Shown here piece after piece: positions 36,084 through 45,437 of a stretch of 64,000 bases of DNA. Made by a program: the position numbers and the translations under genes. Positions within the stretch are counted from its first letter, which is position 1; every line of letters begins with the position of its first letter. The notes beneath the pieces are model-generated. The model did not search any database. It saw only the letters and a list, made by a program, of their open reading frames with translations, and had not been told where the DNA came from. The stretch spans positions 54,386 to 118,385 of the forward strand of contig DAMBYU010000009.1 in NCBI GenBank assembly GCA_032051265.1. Direction: 5' to 3'. This stretch comes from Dryocola sp032051265. Its GTDB lineage: Bacteria > Pseudomonadota > Gammaproteobacteria > Enterobacterales > Enterobacteriaceae.

Positions 36084-37118
36084 TCATTTTCTTAAGCCTG
36101 GCGCGCTGGTGCTCCCTCGTTCAATAAGGTCGCAGTCCAGCAGACGCGATCCGCTGCTAACGATTTCACCGTGTAGCTGATCTAATAGCAGCAACATAGC
36201 TTCCCGTCCGATGTCGAAACGCGGCTGTTGCACTGTAGTGAGCGGTGGATCACAAAATTGCGATAACGCAATGTCATCGAAACCCATGATGGATAAATCT
36301 TCCGGGATGCGTAGCCCGCTACGTTTAGCCTGAGAAAGCGCACCCAGCGCCATCACGTCACTGTGGCAAAAGACCGCAGTTGGCGGAACGGGGAGCGATA
36401 AAAGCTGCGCAAGCGCTGTCGCACCGGCCTCAAAAGTAAAGTCACCGCGCGCGATATAATGCGGATCGACGACCATTCCCGTACGGCGCAAGGCCTGCAC
36501 GTACCCCTGCAGGCGATAATGGCACAGCGGCATCTCTTCCGGCCCGGCAATACAGGCAATTCTCTCGTGGCCCAACTGCTGCAAATAATAAACGGCGTTA
36601 AACGCAGCGGTGAGATTGTCGATATGCACCGTCGGCAGTTCCAGCTCTGGCGCAAACTCGTTGGCCATCACCATCGGCGGTAAATTTCTTTGTTCTTCAA
36701 GGCTTGCATCAAACGGCAGGCGCGAGCCAAGCAGCAGCATGCCGTCAATTTGCTTGGTGATGATCAGGTCGATAAACGTTTTTTCCTGCTGGTTCTGATG
36801 GGCGCAGTCGCCGATCAGCACCAGATAACCCTGTTCAGCGGCGGTGATTTCAATGCCGCGAATTATCTCACTGAAGAACGGATCGCAGATATCCGGAACA
36901 ATCACCAGAATCGTACGCGATTCGTTACGCTTTGTGTTACGGCCTAGCGAATGAGGCAAGTAGCCCACTTCTATTGCAGCCTGTTCTACGCGGCTACGCG
37001 TGCTTTGCGAGACCTTATCCGGGTTCATTAAGGCTCTGGATACCGTTGCTGTTGATACTTTTGCCTGTACGGCGACATCTTTCATGGTTGCACTGACAAC
37101 CTGACTCTTCGGCTTCAA
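36084..37118 (-). CDS. cytR: LacI-family nucleoside-catabolism repressor CytR
   Basis: This 344-residue repressor has an N-terminal helix-turn-helix (TMKDVAVQAKVSTATVSRAL) and a periplasmic-binding-protein-like domain for cytidine. I place the start at the TTG at 37118, because AGGAG lies at correct spacing before it and the resulting MKPKSQVVSATMKDV aligns residue for residue with the E. coli N-terminus I recall. An ATG 13 codons upstream lacks such a site. CytR acts with CRP at nucleoside-uptake promoters. It lies 88 bp upstream of ftsN. Confidence 0.93.
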   Translation of the reverse strand: MKPKSQVVSATMKDVAVQAKVSTATVSRALMNPDKVSQSTRSRVEQAAIEVGYLPHSLGRNTKRNESRTILVIVPDICDPFFSEIIRGIEITAAEQGYLVLIGDCAHQNQQEKTFIDLIITKQIDGMLLLGSRLPFDASLEEQRNLPPMVMANEFAPELELPTVHIDNLTAAFNAVYYLQQLGHERIACIAGPEEMPLCHYRLQGYVQALRRTGMVVDPHYIARGDFTFEAGATALAQLLSLPVPPTAVFCHSDVMALGALSQAKRSGLRIPEDLSIMGFDDIALSQFCDPPLTTVQQPRFDIGREAMLLLLDQLHGEIVSSGSRLLDCDLIERGSTSAPGLRK

Positions 37119-37282
37119 CTTCTTCTCCTCGCTCGCACTCCGCAGGCCATGACACATCCTTTATGTCCGATCGTGCTGATATTCTTAGCAGAATATTGCT
37201 GTCGCCTGTTACAGAAATTTCATTAAAAATGTGACGGATGCAGAATTTTTCGATCCGCTTCGCATATCCGGTCGGCTATGTG

Positions 37283-39478
37283 CTAGCCCTCAATCGGATC
37301 GACATCCAGCGTCCACTTCACTTTTCGCGCTTCAGGAAGGGTGTTCACCAGCGTCAGGGAGTGGCTTACCAGGCGCTGCAACCGGGCACGTGAAGGATGT
37401 TGAAGGAGAATCTGCCAGCGGAAACGGCCCCCGCGTTTTGGCTGGAGCGAAGGCACCGGCCCCATGATCCACAGCTGTTCATCACGTAGCGGGCTTGACT
37501 CCAGCAAATTGCGTAGCTGTTGCAGGAATAGCGGCGCCTGCTGGTTGTTTTGATCTTCAGCCCGAAAGATCACATGACTGGTAAACGGTGGTAAAAACAC
37601 CGTCTGGCGCTCAACCAGCGCCTGATTTGCGAAGGCATCGTAGCCCTGGGTCAACAAAGTTTGTAGCAATGGATGCTCAGGATGGTGAGTTTGCAGCACC
37701 ACTTCGCCTTGCTTACCCGCACGGCCTGCACGCCCGGAAACCTGAACATACAGCTGGGCAAAGCGTTCTGCGGCGCGAAAATCTGCCGAGAACAGCGCCC
37801 CGTCGACGTCCAGCAGCGCGACTAACGTGACGTCAGGAAAATGGTGGCCTTTAGCCAGCATCTGCGTGCCAATCAGAATGCGTGCTCCGCCGCGATGTAC
37901 TTCGGCCAGATGCTGTTCAAGCGCGCCTTTGCGGCTGGTGGTATCGCGGTCGATACGTGAAAGCGCCACGCCCGGAAACAGCGGGGCCAGGCTTTGCTCA
38001 AGCTGCTCTGTGCCTATACCCACCGGCACCAGATTGGTTGAACCGCACCCCGGACACTGGTTAGGGATGGCTCGCTGGCTGTCGCAGTGGTGGCAACGCA
38101 GCTGGCGCTGCCCCTGATGCAACGTATAGTAGCGGTCGCAGCGGGGGCATTCCGCTATCCATCCGCATTCGTGGCATAAAAGGGCGGGGGCGAACCCCCG
38201 GCGATTCAGGAACAGAATGACCTGATTATCTGCCTTTAAGTGCTGCCCGATTTTCTGAATTAGCGCAGGAGCCAGGCCTGATTTAAGCGGCTGACCTTTT
38301 AAATCCACCACCTGCTGCGCAGCCGGACGTGCGTTTCCGGCGCGTTTAGTCAGGCGTAGCTGGCGATATTTGCCGAGCTGCACGTTATGCAGCGTTTCCA
38401 GCGCAGGCGTCGCCGAGCCGAGAATAATCGGGATATCTTCCGCATGAGCGCGATACACCGCCAAATCGCGGGCGTGGTAGCGCCAGCCTTCCTGCTGCTT
38501 GTAAGAGCTGTCGTGCTCTTCGTCGATGACAATAACGCCAAGGCGGCAAAACGGCGTAAAGAGAGAGGAGCGCGTGCCGATGACAATCGCCGCCTCGCCG
38601 CTGCGCGCTTTCAGCCAGACGGCAAGCCGCTCGCTGTCGTTCAATCCTGAATGCAGAACTTCTACAGGAGCATTAAAACGTTCCCGGAAACGGGCGATAG
38701 TCTGCGGCGTCAGGCCGATTTCCGGCACCAGCACCAGGGCTTGCAAACCCCGCTCCAGCACGTTTTCCAGCACGCTCAGATAGACTTCGGTTTTGCCCGA
38801 ACCGGTAATGCCAGCCAGCAGCCAGGCGGAAAAATGATCCGCAGCGCTGTGAATGGCGCCCACCGCCGTGGCCTGTTCGGTATTCAGACGCAGGCGCTCA
38901 CCCGCGACAGAATAAGTGTCGCGCCAGTCCTTTGCGGCGGGTGCCGCGCTTTTCAGATCGCATAGCCCTTTTATTCTCAGCGTCTGTAAGCCCTGCTCGC
39001 TGACATCCATCTCGCTTACCTGATGACGCCAGATATTTTTTTGCCGCACAGCCGCCAGCGCTTGCTGCTGCCTGGGGGCCCGTTTCAGGCTATTAAGATC
39101 GACGGCTTTGCCTTCTTCCGTGGCGAACCAGTACCACAGCGGCGCGTGATGCGCGGGTTTTCCCTGACGCAGCAAAATCGGTAGTGCGTGAAACAGCACA
39201 TCGCCAATGGGATGTTGATAGTAATCTTTTGCCCACAGCAACACGCGCCATAAAGAAGGAGGAAATAAGGAAGCGCCATCAAGCACGTCAACCACAGGTT
39301 TCAACTCGCTAAGCGGGAGTTCGCTGCTTTCACTGATGGCAACCACAATGCCCACGGCTTCACGTTTACCAAATGGCACCATCACGCGGCAGCCCGCTAC
39401 TACCTGCATTCCAGCGGGGATCAGATAGTCAAAGGTACGGGCAAGTGGAACCGGCAGGGCGACGTGAGCAACAGGCAT
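37283..39478 (-). CDS. priA: Primosomal replication-restart helicase PriA
   Basis: This 731-residue superfamily-2 helicase reloads the replisome at stalled forks. The N-terminal DNA-binding domain (MPVAHVALPVPLARTFDYL) precedes Walker A AGITGSGKTEVY and the DEEH box. A zinc-binding region of paired cysteines (CHECGWIAECPRCDRYYTLH, then CHHCDS and CPGCGS) follows, then motifs V and VI (GTQMLAKGHHFP and SGRAGRAGK). The start at 39478 gives the usual length. An ATG 18 codons upstream is not conserved. It is divergent from rpmE. Confidence 0.98.
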   Translation of the reverse strand: MPVAHVALPVPLARTFDYLIPAGMQVVAGCRVMVPFGKREAVGIVVAISESSELPLSELKPVVDVLDGASLFPPSLWRVLLWAKDYYQHPIGDVLFHALPILLRQGKPAHHAPLWYWFATEEGKAVDLNSLKRAPRQQQALAAVRQKNIWRHQVSEMDVSEQGLQTLRIKGLCDLKSAAPAAKDWRDTYSVAGERLRLNTEQATAVGAIHSAADHFSAWLLAGITGSGKTEVYLSVLENVLERGLQALVLVPEIGLTPQTIARFRERFNAPVEVLHSGLNDSERLAVWLKARSGEAAIVIGTRSSLFTPFCRLGVIVIDEEHDSSYKQQEGWRYHARDLAVYRAHAEDIPIILGSATPALETLHNVQLGKYRQLRLTKRAGNARPAAQQVVDLKGQPLKSGLAPALIQKIGQHLKADNQVILFLNRRGFAPALLCHECGWIAECPRCDRYYTLHQGQRQLRCHHCDSQRAIPNQCPGCGSTNLVPVGIGTEQLEQSLAPLFPGVALSRIDRDTTSRKGALEQHLAEVHRGGARILIGTQMLAKGHHFPDVTLVALLDVDGALFSADFRAAERFAQLYVQVSGRAGRAGKQGEVVLQTHHPEHPLLQTLLTQGYDAFANQALVERQTVFLPPFTSHVIFRAEDQNNQQAPLFLQQLRNLLESSPLRDEQLWIMGPVPSLQPKRGGRFRWQILLQHPSRARLQRLVSHSLTLVNTLPEARKVKWTLDVDPIEG

Positions 39479-39687
39479 GAAAGCATCCGGGGTGATAAAA
39501 AAGACGGGATAGTGTACACTGTGTGTTCGCAAAATTGCGGATCAGTTTGCATGCATCGGTTGTTTTCTGTATGATTCGCCGCCTTTGATGCGCAGTTTTG
39601 GCTTCGAATAAACCTACTTTATTAACATCGCGTGGTGTCTGGCGTTAGGGCTGGAAGAGCGACGCGGCCTTAGACCTGAGGTTTTCC

Positions 39688-39903
39688 ATGAAAAAAGATA
39701 TCCACCCTAAATATGACGTAATTACTGCAAACTGTTCTTGCGGTAATTCTATCAAAATCCGCTCTACTGCGGGTCACGATCTGAACCTGGACGTTTGTGG
39801 TGAATGCCACCCGTTCTACACTGGTAAACAGCGTGATGTTGCTACCGGTGGCCGTGTTGACCGCTTCAACAAGCGTTTCAGCGTACCAGGCGCGAAAAAA
39901 TAA
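39688..39903 (+). CDS. rpmE: 50S ribosomal protein L31, zinc-binding type
   Basis: This 71-residue ribosomal protein is the C+ (zinc) form with Cys16, Cys18, Cys37 and Cys40. MKKDIHPKY and TGKQRDVATGGRVDRFNKRF are the family motifs. It is monocistronic, with its own strong terminator, and divergent from priA. Confidence 0.98.
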   Translation: MKKDIHPKYDVITANCSCGNSIKIRSTAGHDLNLDVCGECHPFYTGKQRDVATGGRVDRFNKRFSVPGAKK

Positions 39904-39922
39904 TTCGCAGCATGGAAAGAGA

Positions 39923-39946
39923 AAGGCGCCCTGGGGCGCCTTTTTT
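39923..39946. terminator. Terminator after rpmE, possibly shared with metJ
   Basis: AAGGCGCCC, loop TG, GGGCGCCTT is followed by TTTT toward the right. On the other strand the tail is TTTCTCTTT, so metJ may also end here. Confidence 0.88.
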
Positions 39947-39964
39947 GTCTCTGTAATCTGCTAT

Positions 39965-40282
39965 CTAGTATTCCCACGTATCCGGGTCAATCCCCAGCTC
40001 GCGCATAATCACCTTCGCTTCTTCCGGAATTTCATCACTACGTTCTTTACGTAGATCCGCATCGTTCGGCAGAGGTTGGCCAGTAAACGCGTGCAGAAAT
40101 GCTTCACACAGTAATTCACTATTTGTTGCGTGGCGCAGGTTGTTCACCTGACGACGGGTGCGCTCATCGGTGAGGATTTTTAACACCTTCAGAGGAATGG
40201 AAACCGTAATTTTTTTTACCTGTTCACTCTTCTTCCCGTGCTCAGCGTAAGGGCTGATATATTCGCCGCTCCATTCAGCCAT
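39965..40282 (-). CDS. metJ: Methionine repressor MetJ
   Basis: This 105-residue ribbon-helix-helix repressor binds 8-bp met boxes when loaded with S-adenosylmethionine. KKITVSIPLKVLKILTDERTRRQVNNLRHATNSEL gives the beta-strand and helices. It is divergent from metB, and the 263-bp shared region contains met boxes, so it represses metBL and probably itself. Confidence 0.98.
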   Translation of the reverse strand: MAEWSGEYISPYAEHGKKSEQVKKITVSIPLKVLKILTDERTRRQVNNLRHATNSELLCEAFLHAFTGQPLPNDADLRKERSDEIPEEAKVIMRELGIDPDTWEY

Positions 40283-40460
40283 GAGATACCTTTAATCCTC
40301 TTATCAATTAAACATGCTTAAACCGGGCGAGGCACGATTTCAGCGATTATCTGTCTTAGTGTACAGCCCAGACGCCTGTGCAGTCTGCGACTCATGCATG
40401 CTAAAGCGTATAATTTTAACGGCTATTTCGCGTTTGCTCAATCTATACGCAAAGAAGTTT

Positions 40461-40484
40461 AGATGTCCAGATGTATTGACGTCC
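40461..40484. promoter_or_regulatory. Tandem met boxes between metJ and metB
   Basis: Three adjoining 8-mers, AGATGTCC, AGATGTAT and TGACGTCC, match AGACGTCT at 6, 5 and 6 of 8 positions, about 60-85 bp before metB. A lone AGACGCCT at 40370 on the metJ side may add to autoregulation. Confidence 0.75.
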
Positions 40485-40545
40485 ATCTTTGCAATGTTTA
40501 CTCTGATGCCTGACCTTTATTCGACCAGCAAGGATCAGGGAAACA

Positions 40546-41706
40546 ATGACGCGCAAACAGGCAACCATCGCAGTACGCAGCGGTTTGAACGATGACGAAC
40601 AATACGGCTGTGTTGTTCCGCCCATCCATCTTTCCAGCACTTATAACTTCACAGGTTTTAATGAACCGCGCGAGCACGATTATTCGCGTCGTGGCAACCC
40701 TACGCGCGATGTTGTACAGCGTGCGCTGGCGGAACTGGAAGGCGGTGCGGGCGCTGTGATGACCAATACCGGCATGTCGGCTATTCATCTGGTGACCACG
40801 GTATTCCTGAAGCCTGGCGACCTGCTTGTTGCCCCACACGATTGCTATGGTGGCAGCTATCGCCTGTTTGATAGCCTGGCAAAACGCGGCGCGTACCGGG
40901 TTTTATTTGTCGATCAGGGCGATGAAGCCGCTTTAAATGCGGCGTTGGCCGAAAAACCGAAGCTGGTGCTGGTAGAAAGTCCAAGCAACCCATTGTTGCG
41001 CGTGGTAGATATTGCGAAAATATGCGCAGCGGCGCGTGCTGTCGGAGCAGTCAGCGTGGTGGATAACACCTTCCTGAGCCCGGCGCTGCAAAATCCGCTG
41101 GCGCTGGGAGCCGATCTGGTTCTGCACTCCTGTACCAAATATTTAAACGGCCACTCTGATGTGGTGGCAGGTGTGGTGATTGCCAAAGATACCGATACTG
41201 TCACCGAGCTTGCCTGGTGGGCGAATAATATCGGCGTAACCGGTAGCGCGTTTGACAGCTACCTGCTGCTGCGCGGGTTGCGCACATTGTCGCCACGTAT
41301 GGAAGTTGCTCAACGCAACGCGCAGTTGATTGTCGATTTCCTGAAGAGACAACCGCTGGTGAAAAAGCTGTATCATCCATCGCTGCCGGAAAACCAGGGG
41401 CACGAAATCGCTGCCCGCCAGCAGAAAGGTTTTGGCGCGATGTTGAGTTTTGAATTAGAGGGTGACGAGCAGACCCTGCGTCGTTTCCTGAGCGGACTGT
41501 CGCTCTTCACGCTGGCGGAATCGCTGGGTGGCGTTGAAAGCCTGATTTCCCACGCGGCAACCATGACCCACGCGGGCATGGCGCCGGAAGCGCGGGCTGC
41601 GGCTGGCATTTCCGAAACGTTGCTGCGCGTGTCTACCGGTATTGAAGACGGTGAAGATTTAATTGCTGACCTGGAAAATGCCTTCCGGGCGGCAAGAGAG
41701 GGGTAA
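40546..41706 (+). CDS. metB: Cystathionine gamma-synthase
   Basis: This 386-residue PLP enzyme joins O-succinylhomoserine and cysteine to cystathionine. SRRGNPTRDVVQRALAELEGG and LHSCTKYLNGHSDVVAG hold the cofactor site, with the PLP lysine in the latter. It is the first gene of metBL. The metL ATG begins 2 bp after its stop. Confidence 0.98.
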   Translation: MTRKQATIAVRSGLNDDEQYGCVVPPIHLSSTYNFTGFNEPREHDYSRRGNPTRDVVQRALAELEGGAGAVMTNTGMSAIHLVTTVFLKPGDLLVAPHDCYGGSYRLFDSLAKRGAYRVLFVDQGDEAALNAALAEKPKLVLVESPSNPLLRVVDIAKICAAARAVGAVSVVDNTFLSPALQNPLALGADLVLHSCTKYLNGHSDVVAGVVIAKDTDTVTELAWWANNIGVTGSAFDSYLLLRGLRTLSPRMEVAQRNAQLIVDFLKRQPLVKKLYHPSLPENQGHEIAARQQKGFGAMLSFELEGDEQTLRRFLSGLSLFTLAESLGGVESLISHAATMTHAGMAPEARAAAGISETLLRVSTGIEDGEDLIADLENAFRAAREG

Positions 41707-41708
41707 GC

Positions 41709-44141
41709 ATGAGTGTTTCAGTACCAGCAGGGACGCCGGTTCGTCAACTGCACAAGTTTGGCGGCAGTAGTCTTGCAGATGTAAAATGTTACCTGCGTGT
41801 GGTGGGTATCATGACCGAGTATTCGAGGCCGGGCGATCTGATGGTGGTTTCTGCCGCTGGCAGCACCACTAACCAGCTAATTAACTGGCTCCAGCTGAGC
41901 CAGAGCGACAGGTTATCTGCGCATCAGGTCCAGCAGGCGCTGCGGCGTTATCAAAGCGAGCTTATCGGCGGCCTGCTTCCGCCAGAAGTAGCGGATGGCC
42001 TGATCGGTGAATTTATCCACGATCTGGAGCGCCTCGCCGGTTTGCTGGATGGCAAAATCACCGACGCGGTGTATGCCGAAGTGGTCGGCCACGGCGAAAT
42101 CTGGTCTGCACGTCTGATGTCTGCGGTGCTGAATCAGCAGGGTATCGAAGCTGCCTGGCTTGATGCGCGTGAATTCATGCGTGCCGAGCGAGCGGCGCAG
42201 CCACAGGTTAATGAAGGCCTTTCCTGGCCGCTGTTGCAAGAGTTGATGGCGCAGCATCCGCATAAACGCCTCGTGGTGACCGGCTTTATCTGCCGTAACG
42301 ACGCCGGTGAAACCGTGTTGCTGGGCCGTAACGGCTCTGACTATTCCGCAACGCAAATCGGCGCGCTGGCAGGCGTGTCCCGCGTAACCATCTGGAGCGA
42401 CGTGGCCGGGGTCTACAGCGCCGATCCACGTAAAGTAAAAGATGCCTGTCTGCTGCCTCTGCTGCGTCTGGACGAAGCCAGCGAACTGGCACGCCTTGCG
42501 GCGCCTGTCCTGCACGCCCGTACGCTGCAGCCGGTCTCTGGCAGCGATATCGATCTGCAATTGCGCTGCAGCTACTCCCCGGAGCAGGGCTCAACCCGTA
42601 TCGAACGCGTGCTGGCTTCCGGTACCGGAGCGCGCATTGTCACCAGCCATGATGATGTCTGCCTGATTGAGTTTCAGGTTGCTCCGCAGCAGGATTTCAA
42701 ACTGGCGCAGAAAGAGCTGGATACGCTGCTTAAGCGCGCGCAGGTTCGCCCTTTATCTGTCGGCGTGCATCCCGATCGTAACCTGCTGCAGCTTTGCTAT
42801 ACCTCCGAAGTGGTGAACAGCGTACTGCAAATTTTGCAGAATGCAGGTCTGCCGGGCGAGCTACGTCTGCGTGAAGGCCTGGCGCTGGTGGCAATGGTAG
42901 GCGCGGGCGTTTGTCGTAACCCGCTGCACAGCCACCGTTTCTGGCAACAGCTAAAAGATCATCCGGTTGAGTTTATCTGGCAGTCTGAAGATGGTATCAG
43001 CCTGGTCGCCGTGCTGCGCGCTGGCCCTACGGAAAACCTGATTCAGGGTCTGCACAAATCGCTGTTCCGCGCTGAAAAGCGTATTGGCCTGGTGCTGTTT
43101 GGAAAGGGGAATATTGGTTCCCGCTGGCTGGAACTGTTTGCCCGCGAACAGGAAACGATCTCCGCCCGCACCGGCTTTGAATTTATCCTCGCAGGGGTAG
43201 TGGATAGCCGTCGCAGCCTGCTGAACTACGAGGGGCTTGACGCCAGCCGCTCACTGGCATTTTTTAATGATGAAGCGGTAGAGCAGGATGAAGAATCCCT
43301 GTTCCTGTGGATGCGCGCGCACCCCTACGACGATTTAGTTGTGCTGGACGTTACTGCAAGCGAGCAGCTTGCCGATCAATATCTCGATTTTGCAAGCCAT
43401 GGCTTCCACGTTATCAGCGCCAACAAGCTGGCGGGTGCGGGCAACGGGCAGAAGTACCGCCAAATCCGCGACGCGTTTGAAAAAACGGGCCGCCACTGGT
43501 TATACAACGCCACCGTAGGCGCTGGTTTACCGGTCAACCACACCGTGCGCGACCTGCGCGATAGCGGCGATGCCATTCTGGCGATTAGCGGCATTTTCTC
43601 CGGCACGCTTTCATGGCTTTTTCTGCAATTTGATGGCACCGTGCCGTTTACCGATCTGGTCGATCAGGCCTGGCAGCAGGGCCTGACAGAACCCGATCCC
43701 CGAGTCGATCTCTCCGGTAAAGATGTTATGCGTAAGCTGGTGATTGTGGCTCGCGAAGCGGGTTACGATATCGAGCCCGATCAGGTTCGCGTAGAATCGC
43801 TGGTGCCAAACGGTTGTGAAGAAGGTTCGGTGGATCATTTCTTTGAGAATGGTGACGAACTTAACGAGCAGATGGCGCAACGTTTTGAAGCCGCGCAGGA
43901 GATGGGACTGCTGTTGCGTTACGTGGCCCGTTTTGATGCGAACGGCAAGGCTCGTGTTGGCGTGGAGGCGGTTCGCCCTGAACATCCTCTGGCGGCGCTG
44001 TTGCCGTGCGACAACGTGTTCGCCATCGAAAGCCGCTGGTATCGTGATAACCCGCTGGTTATCCGTGGACCCGGTGCCGGTCGTGATGTCACTGCCGGGG
44101 CCATTCAGTCGGATCTTAACCGTCTGGCGCAGCTGCTGTAA
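41709..44141 (+). CDS. metL: Bifunctional aspartokinase II/homoserine dehydrogenase II
   Basis: This 810-residue fusion has an N-terminal aspartokinase (about 1-300, with HKFGGSSLADVK and VTGFICRND), a central regulatory part (about 310-450) and a C-terminal homoserine dehydrogenase (from about 455, with the LVLFGKGNIGSRW Rossmann motif). The methionine-repressed isoenzyme supplies homoserine to MetB. It is translationally close to metB and followed by a REP pair. Confidence 0.98.
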   Translation: MSVSVPAGTPVRQLHKFGGSSLADVKCYLRVVGIMTEYSRPGDLMVVSAAGSTTNQLINWLQLSQSDRLSAHQVQQALRRYQSELIGGLLPPEVADGLIGEFIHDLERLAGLLDGKITDAVYAEVVGHGEIWSARLMSAVLNQQGIEAAWLDAREFMRAERAAQPQVNEGLSWPLLQELMAQHPHKRLVVTGFICRNDAGETVLLGRNGSDYSATQIGALAGVSRVTIWSDVAGVYSADPRKVKDACLLPLLRLDEASELARLAAPVLHARTLQPVSGSDIDLQLRCSYSPEQGSTRIERVLASGTGARIVTSHDDVCLIEFQVAPQQDFKLAQKELDTLLKRAQVRPLSVGVHPDRNLLQLCYTSEVVNSVLQILQNAGLPGELRLREGLALVAMVGAGVCRNPLHSHRFWQQLKDHPVEFIWQSEDGISLVAVLRAGPTENLIQGLHKSLFRAEKRIGLVLFGKGNIGSRWLELFAREQETISARTGFEFILAGVVDSRRSLLNYEGLDASRSLAFFNDEAVEQDEESLFLWMRAHPYDDLVVLDVTASEQLADQYLDFASHGFHVISANKLAGAGNGQKYRQIRDAFEKTGRHWLYNATVGAGLPVNHTVRDLRDSGDAILAISGIFSGTLSWLFLQFDGTVPFTDLVDQAWQQGLTEPDPRVDLSGKDVMRKLVIVAREAGYDIEPDQVRVESLVPNGCEEGSVDHFFENGDELNEQMAQRFEAAQEMGLLLRYVARFDANGKARVGVEAVRPEHPLAALLPCDNVFAIESRWYRDNPLVIRGPGAGRDVTAGAIQSDLNRLAQLL

Positions 44142-44146
44142 TTTTT

Positions 44147-44223
44147 GACGGATGGCGCGCCGCTTATCTCTCCTACACATTTCATCTATTTGTAGGTTGG
44201 ATAAGCGCTAGCGTCATCCACCA
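44147..44223. repeat. Inverted REP pair (REPIN/BIME-like) between metL and metF
   Basis: Two related units face each other. On the plus strand at 44191-44223 is TGTAGGTTGGATAAGCGCTA and then GCGTCATCCACC. On the minus strand at 44147-44177 is TGTAGGAGAGATAAGCGGCG and then CGCCATCCGTC. They share TGTAGG, ATAAGCG and a CATCC end, the layout of enterobacterial REP sequences, and are separated by 13 bp. The left unit lies 6 bp after the metL stop and may stabilise the metBL mRNA end or help termination. Confidence 0.8.
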
Positions 44224-44333
44224 CCTTTCTTATTTCAGCATCGTGAAAAAATTTCAAGTTTCTTGAGAATTCCTCATTTCCCGTAGTGATTTTTCAGTTG
44301 ACGACCTGCCCCTTTTCCTTCATCTTGCTATCT

Positions 44334-44357
44334 GGACGTCTAAACGTCTGGACAGCA
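44334..44357. promoter_or_regulatory. Met boxes upstream of metF
   Basis: Adjoining 8-mers GGACGTCT, AAACGTCT and GGACAGCA match AGACGTCT well for the first two (7 of 8 each). They lie about 50-70 bp before the metF ATG. Confidence 0.85.
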
Positions 44358-44405
44358 ACCAAACACAACAACAGATTATTAAAAAGCGATTAATGAGGTA
44401 AGGGT

Positions 44406-45296
44406 ATGAGCTTTTTTCACGCCAACCAGCGGGAAGCACTGAATCAGAGTCTGGCCGAAGTAGCCGGGCAAATTAACGTTTCCTTTGAGTTTTTCCCGCC
44501 GCGTACCAGTGAGATGGAACAGACCCTGTGGAGCTCAATCGACAGGCTCAGCAGCCTGAAACCGAAATTCGTCTCCGTAACCTACGGCGCAAACTCCGGT
44601 GAGCGCGATCGCACCCATAGCATTATTAAAGGGATCAAAGACCGTACGGGCCTTGAAGCGGCGCCGCACCTTACCTGTATCGACGCCACCCGTGATGAAC
44701 TGCGCACTATAGCCCAGGATTACTGGAACAACGGCATTCGTCATATCGTTGCCCTGCGCGGCGATTTACCGCCGGGCGGTGGTAAACCGGATATGTATGC
44801 CTCCGATCTGGTTACTTTGCTTAAAGAAGTAGGGGACTTTGATATTTCGGTCGCCGCCTACCCGGAGGTTCATCCGGAAGCGAAAAGCGCGCAGGCCGAT
44901 CTTATCAACCTGAAGCGGAAAATTGATGCGGGTGCTAATCGCGCTATCACGCAATTTTTCTTCGATGTGGAAAGCTACCTGCGCTTCCGTGACCGTTGCG
45001 CGGCGGCGGGCATTGATGTGGAAATCGTGCCGGGCATTCTGCCGGTCAGTAATTACAAACAGGCACATAAATTTGCCAACATGACCAACGTGCGCGTTCC
45101 GCACTGGATGGCGCAAATGTTTGAAGGTCTGGATGATGATGCGGAAACCCGCAAAATGGTTGGCGCAAATATCGCGATGGACATGGTGAAAATTCTCAGC
45201 CGTGAAGGGGTGAAGGATTTCCATTTCTATACGCTAAACCGCGCCGAGATGAGCTACGCGATTTGCCATACCCTGGGCGTGCGCCCCGGGCTATAA
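44406..45296 (+). CDS. metF: 5,10-methylenetetrahydrofolate reductase
   Basis: This 296-residue FAD-containing TIM barrel reduces methylene-THF to 5-methyl-THF for methionine synthesis. VSFEFFPPRTSEMEQ carries the catalytic glutamate, and HLTCIDATRDEL and IVALRGDLPPGGG bind folate and flavin. It is monocistronic, MetJ-controlled by boxes upstream, and ends in a strong terminator. Confidence 0.98.
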   Translation: MSFFHANQREALNQSLAEVAGQINVSFEFFPPRTSEMEQTLWSSIDRLSSLKPKFVSVTYGANSGERDRTHSIIKGIKDRTGLEAAPHLTCIDATRDELRTIAQDYWNNGIRHIVALRGDLPPGGGKPDMYASDLVTLLKEVGDFDISVAAYPEVHPEAKSAQADLINLKRKIDAGANRAITQFFFDVESYLRFRDRCAAAGIDVEIVPGILPVSNYKQAHKFANMTNVRVPHWMAQMFEGLDDDAETRKMVGANIAMDMVKILSREGVKDFHFYTLNRAEMSYAICHTLGVRPGL

Positions 45297-45343
45297 AATA
45301 ACGCCATAACGAACCTGAAACAGGGCAGTTTCAGCGGTTACCG

Positions 45344-45381
45344 AAACCTGACGGCAGTGCTCTACTGCCGTCAGGTTTTTT
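45344..45381 (+). terminator. Terminator of metF
   Basis: AAACCTGACGGCAGT, loop GCTCT, ACTGCCGTCAGGTTT is a perfect 15-bp stem ending in a T-run. Confidence 0.93.
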
Positions 45382-45437
45382 GTTAGGGGCTGATTAGGCT
45401 CTGGTTGTCTCGCCGACAAAAGTAGTCAGCCGGTATG

